From: CAYHDV01 sp047619465
Lineage (GTDB): Bacteria > Patescibacteriota > Minisyncoccia > Phycocordibacterales > CSBR16-119
Length of the DNA: 7,832 nucleotides
Assembly: GCA_047619465.1 (NCBI GenBank)
Contig: JBLHJW010000025.1
Location: forward strand, 1 to 7,832
Direction: 5' to 3'
Shown: piece after piece, positions 1 to 4,862 of the stretch
How the letters are laid out: every line of letters starts with the position of its first letter
Numbering within the stretch: the first letter of the stretch is position 1
Notes under the pieces: generated by a model
The model's database searches: none
What the model was told of the DNA's origin: nothing
The model's input: only the letters and a program-made list of their open reading frames with translations
Translations under genes and position numbers: made by a program

Positions 1-562
1 CTGGCACCGCAGAATATGTTTGCATTGCAGATGCCCAAAGCAATCCTCCTACAATTCCAATCCAAGAGATATCCATATTCCCCGTAGCAAAGAACCCAAT
101 AACAGCCGGTGAAATGTAAATTATAGATGAAAAAATTATATCCAACGGTGGGTTTGTCTTTGCTCTAATTGGAGTAGCTGAATAATAAACCGATGTTAAA
201 TTAAAGATCAGGAACGCGATAGATGCCTGCCAATTTAACCAAAACAATACAATAAAAAATGGAATTACCCATAGAGCAATACTCAACCAGAGCACCTTTT
301 GATCTTTAGGCTCTACCAATTCTTCGTAATCAATTTTCTTTTGGTTATGTTTATCTGTCTCGTAATCATAGATGTCATTAACTCCGTAAATCATTAAATT
401 TGCTGGATAGGTAAAAAACAAGAAAAGAACGCCAAGCATAATCAGAGTCTCTAATTCAAGAAGTCTTGGGTCTCCAGCTGCAATTGCACCAACCATAAAA
501 GTACCTAGAACATAAATCCAAAATCGAGGACGAGAGATATTTAGTAATCGTTTCATTTTCAT
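1..562 (-). CDS. UbiA-family prenyltransferase, probable lycopene elongase (3' end cut by the window)
   Basis: This is an integral-membrane prenyltransferase; 187 codons are visible and the rest lies beyond position 1. The N-terminus SRPRFWIYVLG (residues 10-20) and the Mg-binding motif NDIYDYETD (62-70; N62, D63, D66, D70) are typical of UbiA enzymes. The segments YSATPIRAKTNPPLD (127-141) and MQTYSAVP (180-187, just before the expected second Asp motif) match the lycopene elongase branch (LyeJ/CrtEb), which adds dimethylallyl C5 units to lycopene for C50 carotenoids. Hydrophobic segments lie near 17-30, 39-57, 91-109, 113-129, 143-160 and 167-180. The start at 562 is chosen because AAGAGG (577-582) lies 14 nt upstream; Met at 556 is an alternative. 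It sits 4 nt after crtB, so the two are one operon. A UbiA enzyme for another polyprenyl acceptor cannot be excluded, but the crtB neighbour favours carotenoids. Confidence 0.85.
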   Translation of the reverse strand, partial: MKMKRLLNISRPRFWIYVLGTFMVGAIAAGDPRLLELETLIMLGVLFLFFTYPANLMIYGVNDIYDYETDKHNQKKIDYEELVEPKDQKVLWLSIALWVIPFFIVLFWLNWQASIAFLIFNLTSVYYSATPIRAKTNPPLDIIFSSIIYISPAVIGFFATGNMDISWIGIVGGLLWASAMQTYSAVP

Positions 563-566
563 AATA

Positions 567-1469
567 TTATTTTAAACCTCTTAGTCCATAAAGTACACAT
601 GTACTAAGAACCATTTGCATCTTTTTTGATTTTGACAGTCGAATATTTGTCCCGAAAATATTATAATTTCTTTTTTTGAGAATTCTAATATTCTCTCGGT
701 ACATACGACTAGCAAGTAATATAGAGAATCTACCATTTTTCAGGTATTTAATTCCTTTGATTCCTTTGGTGAATAATTCTTCCGCTCTATCTGTATAGTG
801 CTCAGTAAGACTACGAAGCTCAGGTGTCATTTTTTGGCCAGCTATCATGCCCTCATTAACACCAAAACTCAACATATCTTTCTGGGGAAGATACACACGA
901 TCCCGTTCCTGATAATCTTCATCAACATCGCGCAGGAAGTTTGCAAGTTGCATGGCTTCGCCAAGAGCTTTTGCATGCTCAAATGCCACCTCATCTGTAT
1001 ATCCCACAATATAGGTCATGGCGTGGCCCACAATTGATGCGGAGCCCCACATGTAATTTTCTAACTCTGCATAATTTTTATATCGTGACACAGCTAGATC
1101 TTGATCCATTGCATCAAGGAAATCAAACGTATATTTAAAAGGAATGTCATATTTGCTAAAAAGAAAATATGTAGAACGTAAAATCGGATGTGCATCTAGT
1201 GTGTTTCCTGAAGCAACGACCTTTTTCCATTCGATTATAAACTCATCTAAGCCGGTATGAGTTTGTCCCACCATCTTTTTCTCTGGATTATCAACAAGCT
1301 CATCTGCGTACCTAACAAAGGCATAGAAAAATATTGTAGCTTCACGAACTCTTTTGTTAAATAATCGGACACCTAAAGAGTAATTAGACCCAAAAGAAAA
1401 AATGAATTGTTCACAGTACTTTAAGTCAGCTTGATATTCTGTTTTTACGTACGTGATATAATCTCTCAT
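567..1469 (-). CDS. crtB: Phytoene synthase (squalene/phytoene synthase family)
   Basis: A cytosolic or membrane-associated head-to-head condensing enzyme that joins two GGPP to make 15-cis-phytoene. It has 300 residues, the normal family length. The first Asp-rich motif is YADELVD (54-60), and the second is in AMQLANFLRDVDEDY (172-186; D181 and D185), followed by ERDRVYLP (188-195), the standard PSY signature. The second motif recalls archaeal and actinobacterial CrtB, which fits the adjacent elongase, but only a tree could confirm this. Diapophytoene or squalene synthase are less likely because of the elongase neighbour. It is first in the crtB-elongase operon. An extended -10 (TGC-TAAAAT, 1488-1480) would start the mRNA about 4 nt before the ATG, and there is no Shine-Dalgarno site, so it is nearly leaderless. 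Confidence 0.93.
   Translation of the reverse strand: MRDYITYVKTEYQADLKYCEQFIFSFGSNYSLGVRLFNKRVREATIFFYAFVRYADELVDNPEKKMVGQTHTGLDEFIIEWKKVVASGNTLDAHPILRSTYFLFSKYDIPFKYTFDFLDAMDQDLAVSRYKNYAELENYMWGSASIVGHAMTYIVGYTDEVAFEHAKALGEAMQLANFLRDVDEDYQERDRVYLPQKDMLSFGVNEGMIAGQKMTPELRSLTEHYTDRAEELFTKGIKGIKYLKNGRFSILLASRMYRENIRILKKRNYNIFGTNIRLSKSKKMQMVLSTCVLYGLRGLK
1454..1462 (+). promoter_or_regulatory. Polyprenyl synthase promoter, extended -10
   Basis: TGA followed by a perfect TATAAT forms an extended -10 inside the first codons of crtB. TTGATA at 1431-1436 is 20 nt upstream, too far for an ideal -35, so the extended -10 probably carries recognition. Transcription would start near 1469, giving a leader of about 20 nt. 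A weaker alternative, TGA-TAAATT at 1471-1479, would give a nearly leaderless message. Confidence 0.5.
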
Positions 1470-1479
1470 ATGATAAATT

Positions 1480-1488
1480 ATTTTAGCA
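1480..1488 (-). promoter_or_regulatory. crtB operon promoter, extended -10
   Basis: Reading the minus strand, TGC followed by TAAAAT is an extended -10 element. No good -35 is visible; a T-rich stretch lies at about the right distance. Start of transcription would be near 1473, about 4 nt before the crtB ATG at 1469. It lies inside the 20-nt gap between two divergent genes. Confidence 0.5.
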
Positions 1489-1489
1489 C

Positions 1490-2494
1490 ATGACGACTAA
1501 AGAAAAAATTGAAAAATTTAAACAGGAATTTGATCCATTTTTTTTAAAAGAGGTGAGATCAATACTGAAAGAGCAACGCGAATTTCATTCAATTGCAACA
1601 GAACTTGACGAATTTCTGATTGACATCGTACTTAATTACACTAAAGGGGGTAAAAGAATACGCCCATTCTTGATAGATTTTTTTGCAGACACGGATTTAG
1701 AAGACGATCTTTTGATGGATATATGCCTTGCCTCTGAACTCTTTCACTTAGCGGCAATTATACACGACGATATTATGGACGAGTCAGTTACAAGACGAGG
1801 TGTTCAGACCATTCACGTAGCAACTCAGAAGTTCTCTCAAGGGTCTAAAAGACTCGGAAGCGATGTAGCTATTATTATGGGGGATATTTTCCTTGTAGAA
1901 TCAATGGCAAAGGCGGCAAATTTACCAAAACCAATATTTAAAGAATTCAGAAAGATGATTCAGCGTACTACTCGTGGTCAGTATTTAGATTCATTTGGTA
2001 TGAATAAGACACTTGGTGCTGTTTCAGAGGAAACAGTTCTTGCGCGACATGAACTCAAGACTGCTTGGTATACATTTACAAGCCCAGCCATTTTTGGCTT
2101 TATGCTTAGCGGTACAAATTCAGACGAATCTCTGGACGTTCTTGTTTCAATAATGACTGAGCTCGGTCTGTTGTTTCAAATACGAGATGACATTATCGAT
2201 TGTATAGATAAGAATAGCGGTAAACCCCTATTCGGTGACATTTTTGAAAATCAAACGACATGGGTAACACTTTATGTTAAAGATAATTACCCAGAAAAGT
2301 TTTTAGATATTGTTAAATTTAAAGACACAAAGGATGTGCAAATATTTGAAGGAATATTTAGTGATATAGATTTAAAAACACCATATAAAAAAGAATTCCA
2401 AAAAAGGCTAAGTCTTATTGATACAATTGATGTTAAACATGAATCTATAAAAGAAAAAGCTCGAGAGGTACTAAATATTCTGCGGCTAGAATAG
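1490..2494 (+). CDS. trans-Polyprenyl diphosphate synthase (probable GGPP synthase)
   Basis: A soluble all-helical enzyme that extends allylic diphosphates with IPP; here it most likely feeds GGPP to CrtB. It has 334 residues. Motifs are GGKRIRP (53-59, IPP binding), the first Asp-rich motif HDDIMD (92-97; D93, D94, D97, no two-residue insertion), RRG (102-104), and the second motif RDDIID (232-237). A88, five residues before the first Asp, is small, so this position does not impose a short product. Chain length cannot be read from sequence, and a longer polyprenyl product is possible. After the second motif, the usual Lys of the DI-x-x-x-K-x-[ST] segment is Gln (Q255 in DIFENQTTW, 250-258). 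No Shine-Dalgarno site precedes the ATG. No hairpin terminator is visible before the next gene, so read-through is possible. Confidence 0.9.
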   Translation: MTTKEKIEKFKQEFDPFFLKEVRSILKEQREFHSIATELDEFLIDIVLNYTKGGKRIRPFLIDFFADTDLEDDLLMDICLASELFHLAAIIHDDIMDESVTRRGVQTIHVATQKFSQGSKRLGSDVAIIMGDIFLVESMAKAANLPKPIFKEFRKMIQRTTRGQYLDSFGMNKTLGAVSEETVLARHELKTAWYTFTSPAIFGFMLSGTNSDESLDVLVSIMTELGLLFQIRDDIIDCIDKNSGKPLFGDIFENQTTWVTLYVKDNYPEKFLDIVKFKDTKDVQIFEGIFSDIDLKTPYKKEFQKRLSLIDTIDVKHESIKEKAREVLNILRLE

Positions 2495-2606
2495 TCTAAA
2501 ATTGAGATCCCTCGCGCGCTAAAAAAAGTGACTAAAAATAAAGTTCTAGTTATTGTTCTGTCTAGCAAGCTCAATCATAGATAGATCAGCCTGAAAATAC
2601 AAACTC

Positions 2607-2615
2607 TGTTATAGT
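2607..2615 (+). promoter_or_regulatory. Extended -10 promoter, apparently leaderless
   Basis: TGT-TATAGT is an extended -10. Seven nt after it is the A of the ATG at 2622, so the transcript would be leaderless. No convincing -35 is seen, and no Shine-Dalgarno sequence precedes this start. Confidence 0.5.
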
Positions 2616-2621
2616 AAGTAC

Positions 2622-3149
2622 ATGAGTAATATAAAAAAAACTGACGGACTTGTAGTAGTATCAGCTAAGGAGCATGGAAAATTGTTCAGCTTGAAGGATG
2701 GGACACTAACTAATTTAGAACATGTAGAGAAACACCCTCTTCCTTACAGTGACAACGAAGGTTTCTTTACTAGAAGTGGTAAGGGTGAACGCTATGGTTC
2801 TGGGTCGCCCCGAGAAGAAGATGTAGAGCAAAATCTACTCAGATATTTTAAAGCTATTTCAGAAGAGCTGTCTGAAGCGGTAAAAAAGACAAAGCCAGAA
2901 AAAATTTACATCTTTGAACCCGAACATCTAAAAGGTAAAATTGAAGAACGGCTCTTAAATCCAACAAATATCCCTGTTGAAATTATTGCGTACGGGAATT
3001 ATGTAGACAACGACATTGCAACTATAGCTTCTATGTTAAACAATATGGGCCCAAATAACATTGACCCAGCTAACCCAGCTTCAGTAGCTGGAGAAGAGAA
3101 TGCAGAAGAAAAAAGAAAGATTCTTGAGGTTGGAAACCAACCAGACTAA
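2622..3149 (+). CDS. Release-factor-like 'host attachment' (baeRF-type) protein
   Basis: A 175-residue soluble protein with the layout of the bacterial eRF1-like 'host attachment protein' families. An N-terminal strand-turn-strand, VVVSAKEHGKLFSLKDG (11-27), is followed by a polar Gly/Arg loop (51-64: TRSGKGERYGSGSP), a long helix with ELSEAVKKTKPEKIYIFEPEHL (82-103), a short helix (105-111), and a final strand VEIIAYGNY. In related proteins this order matches the second domain of archaeal/eukaryotic release factors; a ribosome-linked role has been proposed for the families but is not shown here. Residues from about 140 on are Asn, Pro, Ala and Glu rich and look disordered. The family call is from pattern recognition, not a search. 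It has its own leaderless-type promoter and a strong terminator, so it is probably monocistronic, with possible read-through from the synthase gene 127 nt upstream. Confidence 0.55.
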   Translation: MSNIKKTDGLVVVSAKEHGKLFSLKDGTLTNLEHVEKHPLPYSDNEGFFTRSGKGERYGSGSPREEDVEQNLLRYFKAISEELSEAVKKTKPEKIYIFEPEHLKGKIEERLLNPTNIPVEIIAYGNYVDNDIATIASMLNNMGPNNIDPANPASVAGEENAEEKRKILEVGNQPD

Positions 3150-3173
3150 AGTGGTGAGTAAATAATTATATAG

Positions 3174-3206
3174 AAAGACTTGTGCCTGGTGTGCAGGTCT
3201 TTTTTA
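3174..3206 (+). terminator. Intrinsic terminator of the baeRF-like gene
   Basis: A 12-bp stem (3174-3185 with 3191-3202, including three G-T wobbles) closes a 5-nt loop CTGGT and runs into six Ts. It begins 25 nt after the stop codon. Confidence 0.85.
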
Positions 3207-3221
3207 TTATGTGATCTTTCT

Positions 3222-3243
3222 CGAGCGCTTGAACTAGTGCTCG
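3222..3243. repeat. Short inverted repeat (8-bp stem)
   Basis: CGAGCGCT (3222-3229) pairs with AGTGCTCG (3236-3243) around a 6-nt loop, with one G-T wobble. There is no T tract, so it is not a terminator. It lies just outside the 15-nt tRNA-end copy. Confidence 0.5.
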
Positions 3244-3248
3244 TGGTG

Positions 3249-3263
3249 GTGAGGGTGCGGGGA
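3249..3263. repeat. 15-nt exact copy of the tRNA-Gly 3' end (left copy)
   Basis: GTGAGGGTGCGGGGA is identical to 3445-3459, which covers the acceptor and half of the T arm of the minus-strand tRNA-Gly. Read on the minus strand, this copy continues after the discriminator A with CCA, whereas the functional tRNA does not encode CCA. The two copies are 196 nt apart, start to start. It could be a displaced tRNA end from an integration event or a tRNA fragment carried by a dispersed repeat. Confidence 0.6.
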
Positions 3264-3403
3264 CGATCCCGCAGTTTCTAATTCGTTTCACTCATAAGAA
3301 CTGCTGGACGCAGCTCGCCTTTTCTCACTTTGTTCGAAATATGGCTCCGCTGTTTCGATTCCCACAAAAACAAAGAAATTTGTTTTCTCGCATCCGTTCA
3401 GAG
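3264..3403. other. Hairpin-rich stretch between the two tRNA-end copies
   Basis: I see no credible gene here. It holds several inverted repeats: GCAGTT/AACTGC (3271-3276 with 3299-3304), CTGC/GCAG (3301-3304 with 3310-3313), TCGAAA/TTTCGA (3334-3339 with 3353-3358) and AAAACAAA/TTTGTTTT (3367-3374 with 3379-3386, loop GAAA). It is richer in G+C than its surroundings. Bounded by the tRNA-end repeats, it may be a remnant or a small non-coding mobile unit. Confidence 0.35.
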
Positions 3404-3443
3404 AATATAAAAAGCTACGGAAGGAACCGTAGCTTTTTATATT
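3404..3443 (-). terminator. Bidirectional terminator hairpin after tRNA-Gly
   Basis: A perfect 17-bp stem (3404-3420 with 3427-3443) with loop AAGGAA. The GC core is CTACGG/CCGTAG and both arms carry runs of five A or T, so it can terminate either strand. It begins 3 nt after the 3' end of the minus-strand tRNA. Confidence 0.85.
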
Positions 3444-3445
3444 TG

Positions 3446-3518
3446 TGAGGGTGCGGGGAATCGAACCCCGATCTCCTGCTTGGAAGGCAGGCATAATGAG
3501 CCGTTATACTACACCCCC
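3446..3518 (-). tRNA. tRNA-Gly (anticodon UCC)
   Basis: A 73-nt cloverleaf. The acceptor is GGGGGTG (3518-3512) paired with CACCCTC (3453-3447), with one G-T wobble, and the discriminator is A (3446). The anticodon stem is CCTGC/GCAGG with loop CTTCCAA, so the anticodon is UCC (minus strand 3484-3482), reading GGA and probably other Gly codons. The T arm is CGGGG-TTCGATT-CCCCG. The D stem is weak (three pairs including a wobble). CCA is not encoded, so it must be added by a nucleotidyltransferase. It appears to be transcribed alone, with a promoter upstream and a strong hairpin right behind it. Confidence 0.97.
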
Positions 3519-3540
3519 AGGTGTTCTTATAACGAGATGT

Positions 3541-3569
3541 ATAGTAGCAAAAAAGCATTAAACCAGCAA
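3541..3569 (-). promoter_or_regulatory. Candidate tRNA-Gly promoter
   Basis: On the minus strand TTGCTG (3569-3564), a 17-nt spacer and TACTAT (3546-3541) resemble a sigma70 promoter. Transcription would start near 3534, about 16 nt before the tRNA 5' end. TATAAG (3531-3526) is an alternative -10 that would start at the tRNA itself. Confidence 0.4.
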
Positions 3570-3580
3570 GTCCAGGAAAC

Positions 3581-3610
3581 AAAAAAACCTGTTTCTCAAC
3601 AGGTCTTTTT
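3581..3610 (-). terminator. Terminator downstream of hup (bidirectional)
   Basis: ACCTGTT (3587-3593) pairs with AACAGGT (3598-3604) around loop TCTC. On the minus strand the stem is followed directly by seven Ts (3587-3581), fitting the end of the HU transcript; on the plus strand there is a C and five Ts. It lies 140 nt past the hup stop codon, next to the tRNA promoter. Confidence 0.8.
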
Positions 3611-3663
3611 GTAAGGTGGCAATAATAATTAAATTACGCCGGGTTATCTCTTGTATACAAAAG

Positions 3664-3745
3664 ATATAAAGCTGTTTTGCTTTATATTACAGCGTTACTT
3701 AACATAATGAAAATAAATTCTCATATGATTATCGCTTGCTGTAAT
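3664..3745 (-). repeat. Inverted repeats in the hup 3' untranslated region
   Basis: Two perfect inverted repeats lie between the hup stop and its terminator: a 9-bp stem ATATAAAGC/GCTTTATAT (3664-3672 with 3679-3687, 6-nt loop), and an 8-bp pair ATTACAGC/GCTGTAAT (3686-3693 with 3738-3745) that encloses 44 nt. They could fold as a 3'-end structure in the HU mRNA. No gene was found in 3611-3750. Confidence 0.4.
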
Positions 3746-3750
3746 AAAAC

Positions 3751-4023
3751 CTAGTTAAGTGCGTCTTTCAGAGCTTTAGCAGCTTTGAATTTTGGCGCGT
3801 TCTTAGCAGGTACTTGAACAGGGTCTCCTGTTCGTGGGTTTCGAGCTGTTCGTGCAGCTTGCGCTTTTGAAGCGAAGATACCGAATCCAGCGATAGAAAC
3901 ATCGTTTCCAGCTTTCATAGAAGCAACGATAGCATCAAACATGCTATTTACTACTTCTTCTGCTTGAACTTTTGTTCCACCGATTTTTTCGTGAACGATC
4001 TCTACTAGTGATGCTTTGTTCAT
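3751..4023 (-). CDS. hup: HU-family DNA-binding protein
   Basis: A 90-residue histone-like nucleoid protein, the normal HU length, expected to bind and bend DNA as a dimer. The N-terminal helices MNKASLVEIVHEKIG (1-15) and the body EEVVNSMFDAIVASMKAG are typical. The signature GFGIFASKAQAARTARNP (46-63) leads into the DNA-binding arm with RNPRTGDPV (61-69; P63 is the intercalating proline), and the C-terminus FKAAKALKDAL is the usual last helix. IHF subunits are less likely from the length and arm sequence. It is monocistronic: a good promoter about 97 nt upstream of the ATG and a terminator 140 nt after the stop. No clear Shine-Dalgarno sequence precedes the ATG. Confidence 0.96.
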   Translation of the reverse strand: MNKASLVEIVHEKIGGTKVQAEEVVNSMFDAIVASMKAGNDVSIAGFGIFASKAQAARTARNPRTGDPVQVPAKNAPKFKAAKALKDALN

Positions 4024-4126
4024 AGTTTATTCTGACGCCTAAAGCGCCGTACTTAACTGATAACTTTTCGACCAAAGCTCTAATTTATCATTAGCAACAG
4101 ATAAGATACCTATTGCTTCAGAAACC

Positions 4127-4154
4127 ATTATATATCAACGTATTTTTCGTGCAA
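4127..4154 (-). promoter_or_regulatory. hup promoter
   Basis: On the minus strand TTGCAC (4154-4149), a 16-nt spacer and a perfect TATAAT (4132-4127) form a strong sigma70-type promoter. Transcription would start near 4120, giving HU an unusually long leader of about 97 nt for this window. Confidence 0.65.
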
Positions 4155-4169
4155 GGTTTAGATACCTTG
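4152..4169. promoter_or_regulatory. Dyad in the hup/4216 divergent region (possible operator)
   Basis: CAAGGT and ACCTTG form a perfect 6+6 dyad with a 6-nt spacer. It overlaps the hup -35 on the minus strand and a TTGACT -35-like site (4167-4172) on the plus strand, so a bound protein could affect both directions. The bound factor is unknown. Confidence 0.3.
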
Positions 4170-4185
4170 ACTTTCCCAGTCATTA

Positions 4186-4202
4186 TTGTAACTTGATTAC
4201 AA
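4186..4202. promoter_or_regulatory. Second dyad upstream of the 4216 gene (possible operator)
   Basis: TTGTAA and TTACAA form a perfect 6+6 dyad around CTTGA, 14 nt before the start codon at 4216. Its position would allow it to block transcription or early elongation. No factor is identified. Confidence 0.3.
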
Positions 4203-4215
4203 ACAAAGCATAAGA

Positions 4216-4626
4216 ATGACCAACAAAATCAACCGTATTTCATTTTATAAAAATATAACCTTTGAAGAAAGTTATATTTTCTGGTTCTATACGCATAGAG
4301 ATGCACACCATCGCGAAATAGAAATTTTTGATCAAAATTTGTTTGATCTATTCAAAAACCCTAAAAACATTGATTATTTTAAGAATTTTATGGTTCAAGA
4401 GCAAAGAATTAGGGCTTCAAAAAATGGGCAAGTAAGATGCTTTGAACAGCTCTGCATAAGATTAATAGAGTTTAGGGTTAGAAGGGTGCTGTTTACTGAA
4501 ATATCGTTTGAAGAGGGTGAGACAATGACTCCACACTGTGAGAAGGATTTCAAAAAAGAAGTATTTTATTTTGAAAGAACAAGTCATTGCCCAAAAGAAT
4601 CAGAAGATCCTTTTCAGTGTGATTAG
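4216..4626 (+). CDS. Hypothetical protein with clustered His and Cys
   Basis: I do not recognise this 136-residue protein. It is charged and aromatic, with no signal peptide or membrane helix. Near the N-terminus is FWFYTHRDAHHREIEIF (22-38) with H27, H31 and H32. Cysteines are at 75, 80, 108, 124 and 135, with HC pairs at 107-108 and 123-124. The spacing does not match a standard zinc ribbon, so metal binding is only a possibility. An Arg-rich helix, IRLIEFRVRRVLF (81-93), is in the middle. A real gene is supported by the uninterrupted frame and a strong terminator starting 9 nt after the stop. The start is uncertain: no Shine-Dalgarno is present, and TTGACT (4167-4172) with a weak TAACTT (4189-4194) is the best promoter. 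It diverges from hup across 192 nt. Confidence 0.6.
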   Translation: MTNKINRISFYKNITFEESYIFWFYTHRDAHHREIEIFDQNLFDLFKNPKNIDYFKNFMVQEQRIRASKNGQVRCFEQLCIRLIEFRVRRVLFTEISFEEGETMTPHCEKDFKKEVFYFERTSHCPKESEDPFQCD

Positions 4627-4635
4627 AAATATAAG

Positions 4636-4666
4636 AAAAAATCCTTGCCTTTGGTGGGGATTTTTT
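4636..4666 (+). terminator. Intrinsic terminator after the 4216 gene
   Basis: AAAAAATCC (4636-4644) pairs perfectly with GGATTTTTT (4658-4666), and the stem extends inward through TTGCC/GGTGG with wobbles to a TTT loop. It ends in six Ts. The matching A run means it may also work on the minus strand. Confidence 0.85.
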
Positions 4667-4772
4667 ACTAAGTAGCCCATTGTTACGTAAGTATTGGCTA
4701 GGCCAGGAATAATGCGTTTTACCCCCATTTAAGGCTGTTTAAATTGATCTCCAAGAGGAAGCAGAGCCTCAC
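4667..4772 (+). other. Gene-free stretch between two terminators
   Basis: About 105 nt between the terminator at 4636-4666 and another at 4773-4802, with no credible ORF or convincing promoter. GAGG/CCTC (4755-4758 with 4767-4770) can form a small stem. A short non-coding RNA ending at the second terminator is possible, but a remnant is equally likely. Confidence 0.25.
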
Positions 4773-4802
4773 AACCTGTCTACAATATGTAGGTGGGTTT
4801 TT
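4773..4802 (+). terminator. Intrinsic terminator without an obvious upstream gene
   Basis: A 12-bp stem (4773-4784 with 4788-4799, three G-T wobbles) closes an ATA loop and is followed by Ts to 4802. It lies 7 nt before the promoter of the next gene, so it may insulate that promoter or end a small RNA. Confidence 0.65.
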
Positions 4803-4809
4803 CTTTGCC

Positions 4810-4839
4810 TTGACAAAAGGACTTTCAATGTGCTATAAT
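4810..4839 (+). promoter_or_regulatory. Near-consensus sigma70 promoter
   Basis: A perfect TTGACA (4810-4815), an 18-nt spacer and a perfect TATAAT (4834-4839) preceded by TGC (extended -10). This is the strongest promoter in the window. Transcription would start near 4846, giving a leader of about 17 A/T-rich nt with no Shine-Dalgarno site. Confidence 0.85.
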
Positions 4840-4862
4840 ACTCTAAAATTTAAAAAACTAAT

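Noticed and set aside
798..1138. Two overlapping plus-strand ORFs inside crtB
   Set aside because: Both are antisense to the conserved core of phytoene synthase and have no promoter or family features.
2287..2574. A 95-codon minus-strand ORF
   Set aside because: It is antisense to the end of the polyprenyl synthase, is low in complexity and lacks a start signal.
2495..2621. A terminator for the polyprenyl synthase
   Set aside because: CGCGCG and the following A run suggested a hairpin, but no stable stem with a T tract could be formed.
3404..3443. The long perfect hairpin as a CRISPR or transposon end
   Set aside because: It is a single copy directly behind a tRNA with A/T runs on both sides, which is better explained as a bidirectional terminator. 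No repeat-spacer array is present anywhere in the window.
3288..3494. A 68-codon minus-strand ORF beginning MPAFQAGDRGSIP
   Set aside because: It is a read-through of the tRNA-Gly gene and the hairpin-rich stretch behind it; the first residues are the usual false translation of a tRNA-Gly.
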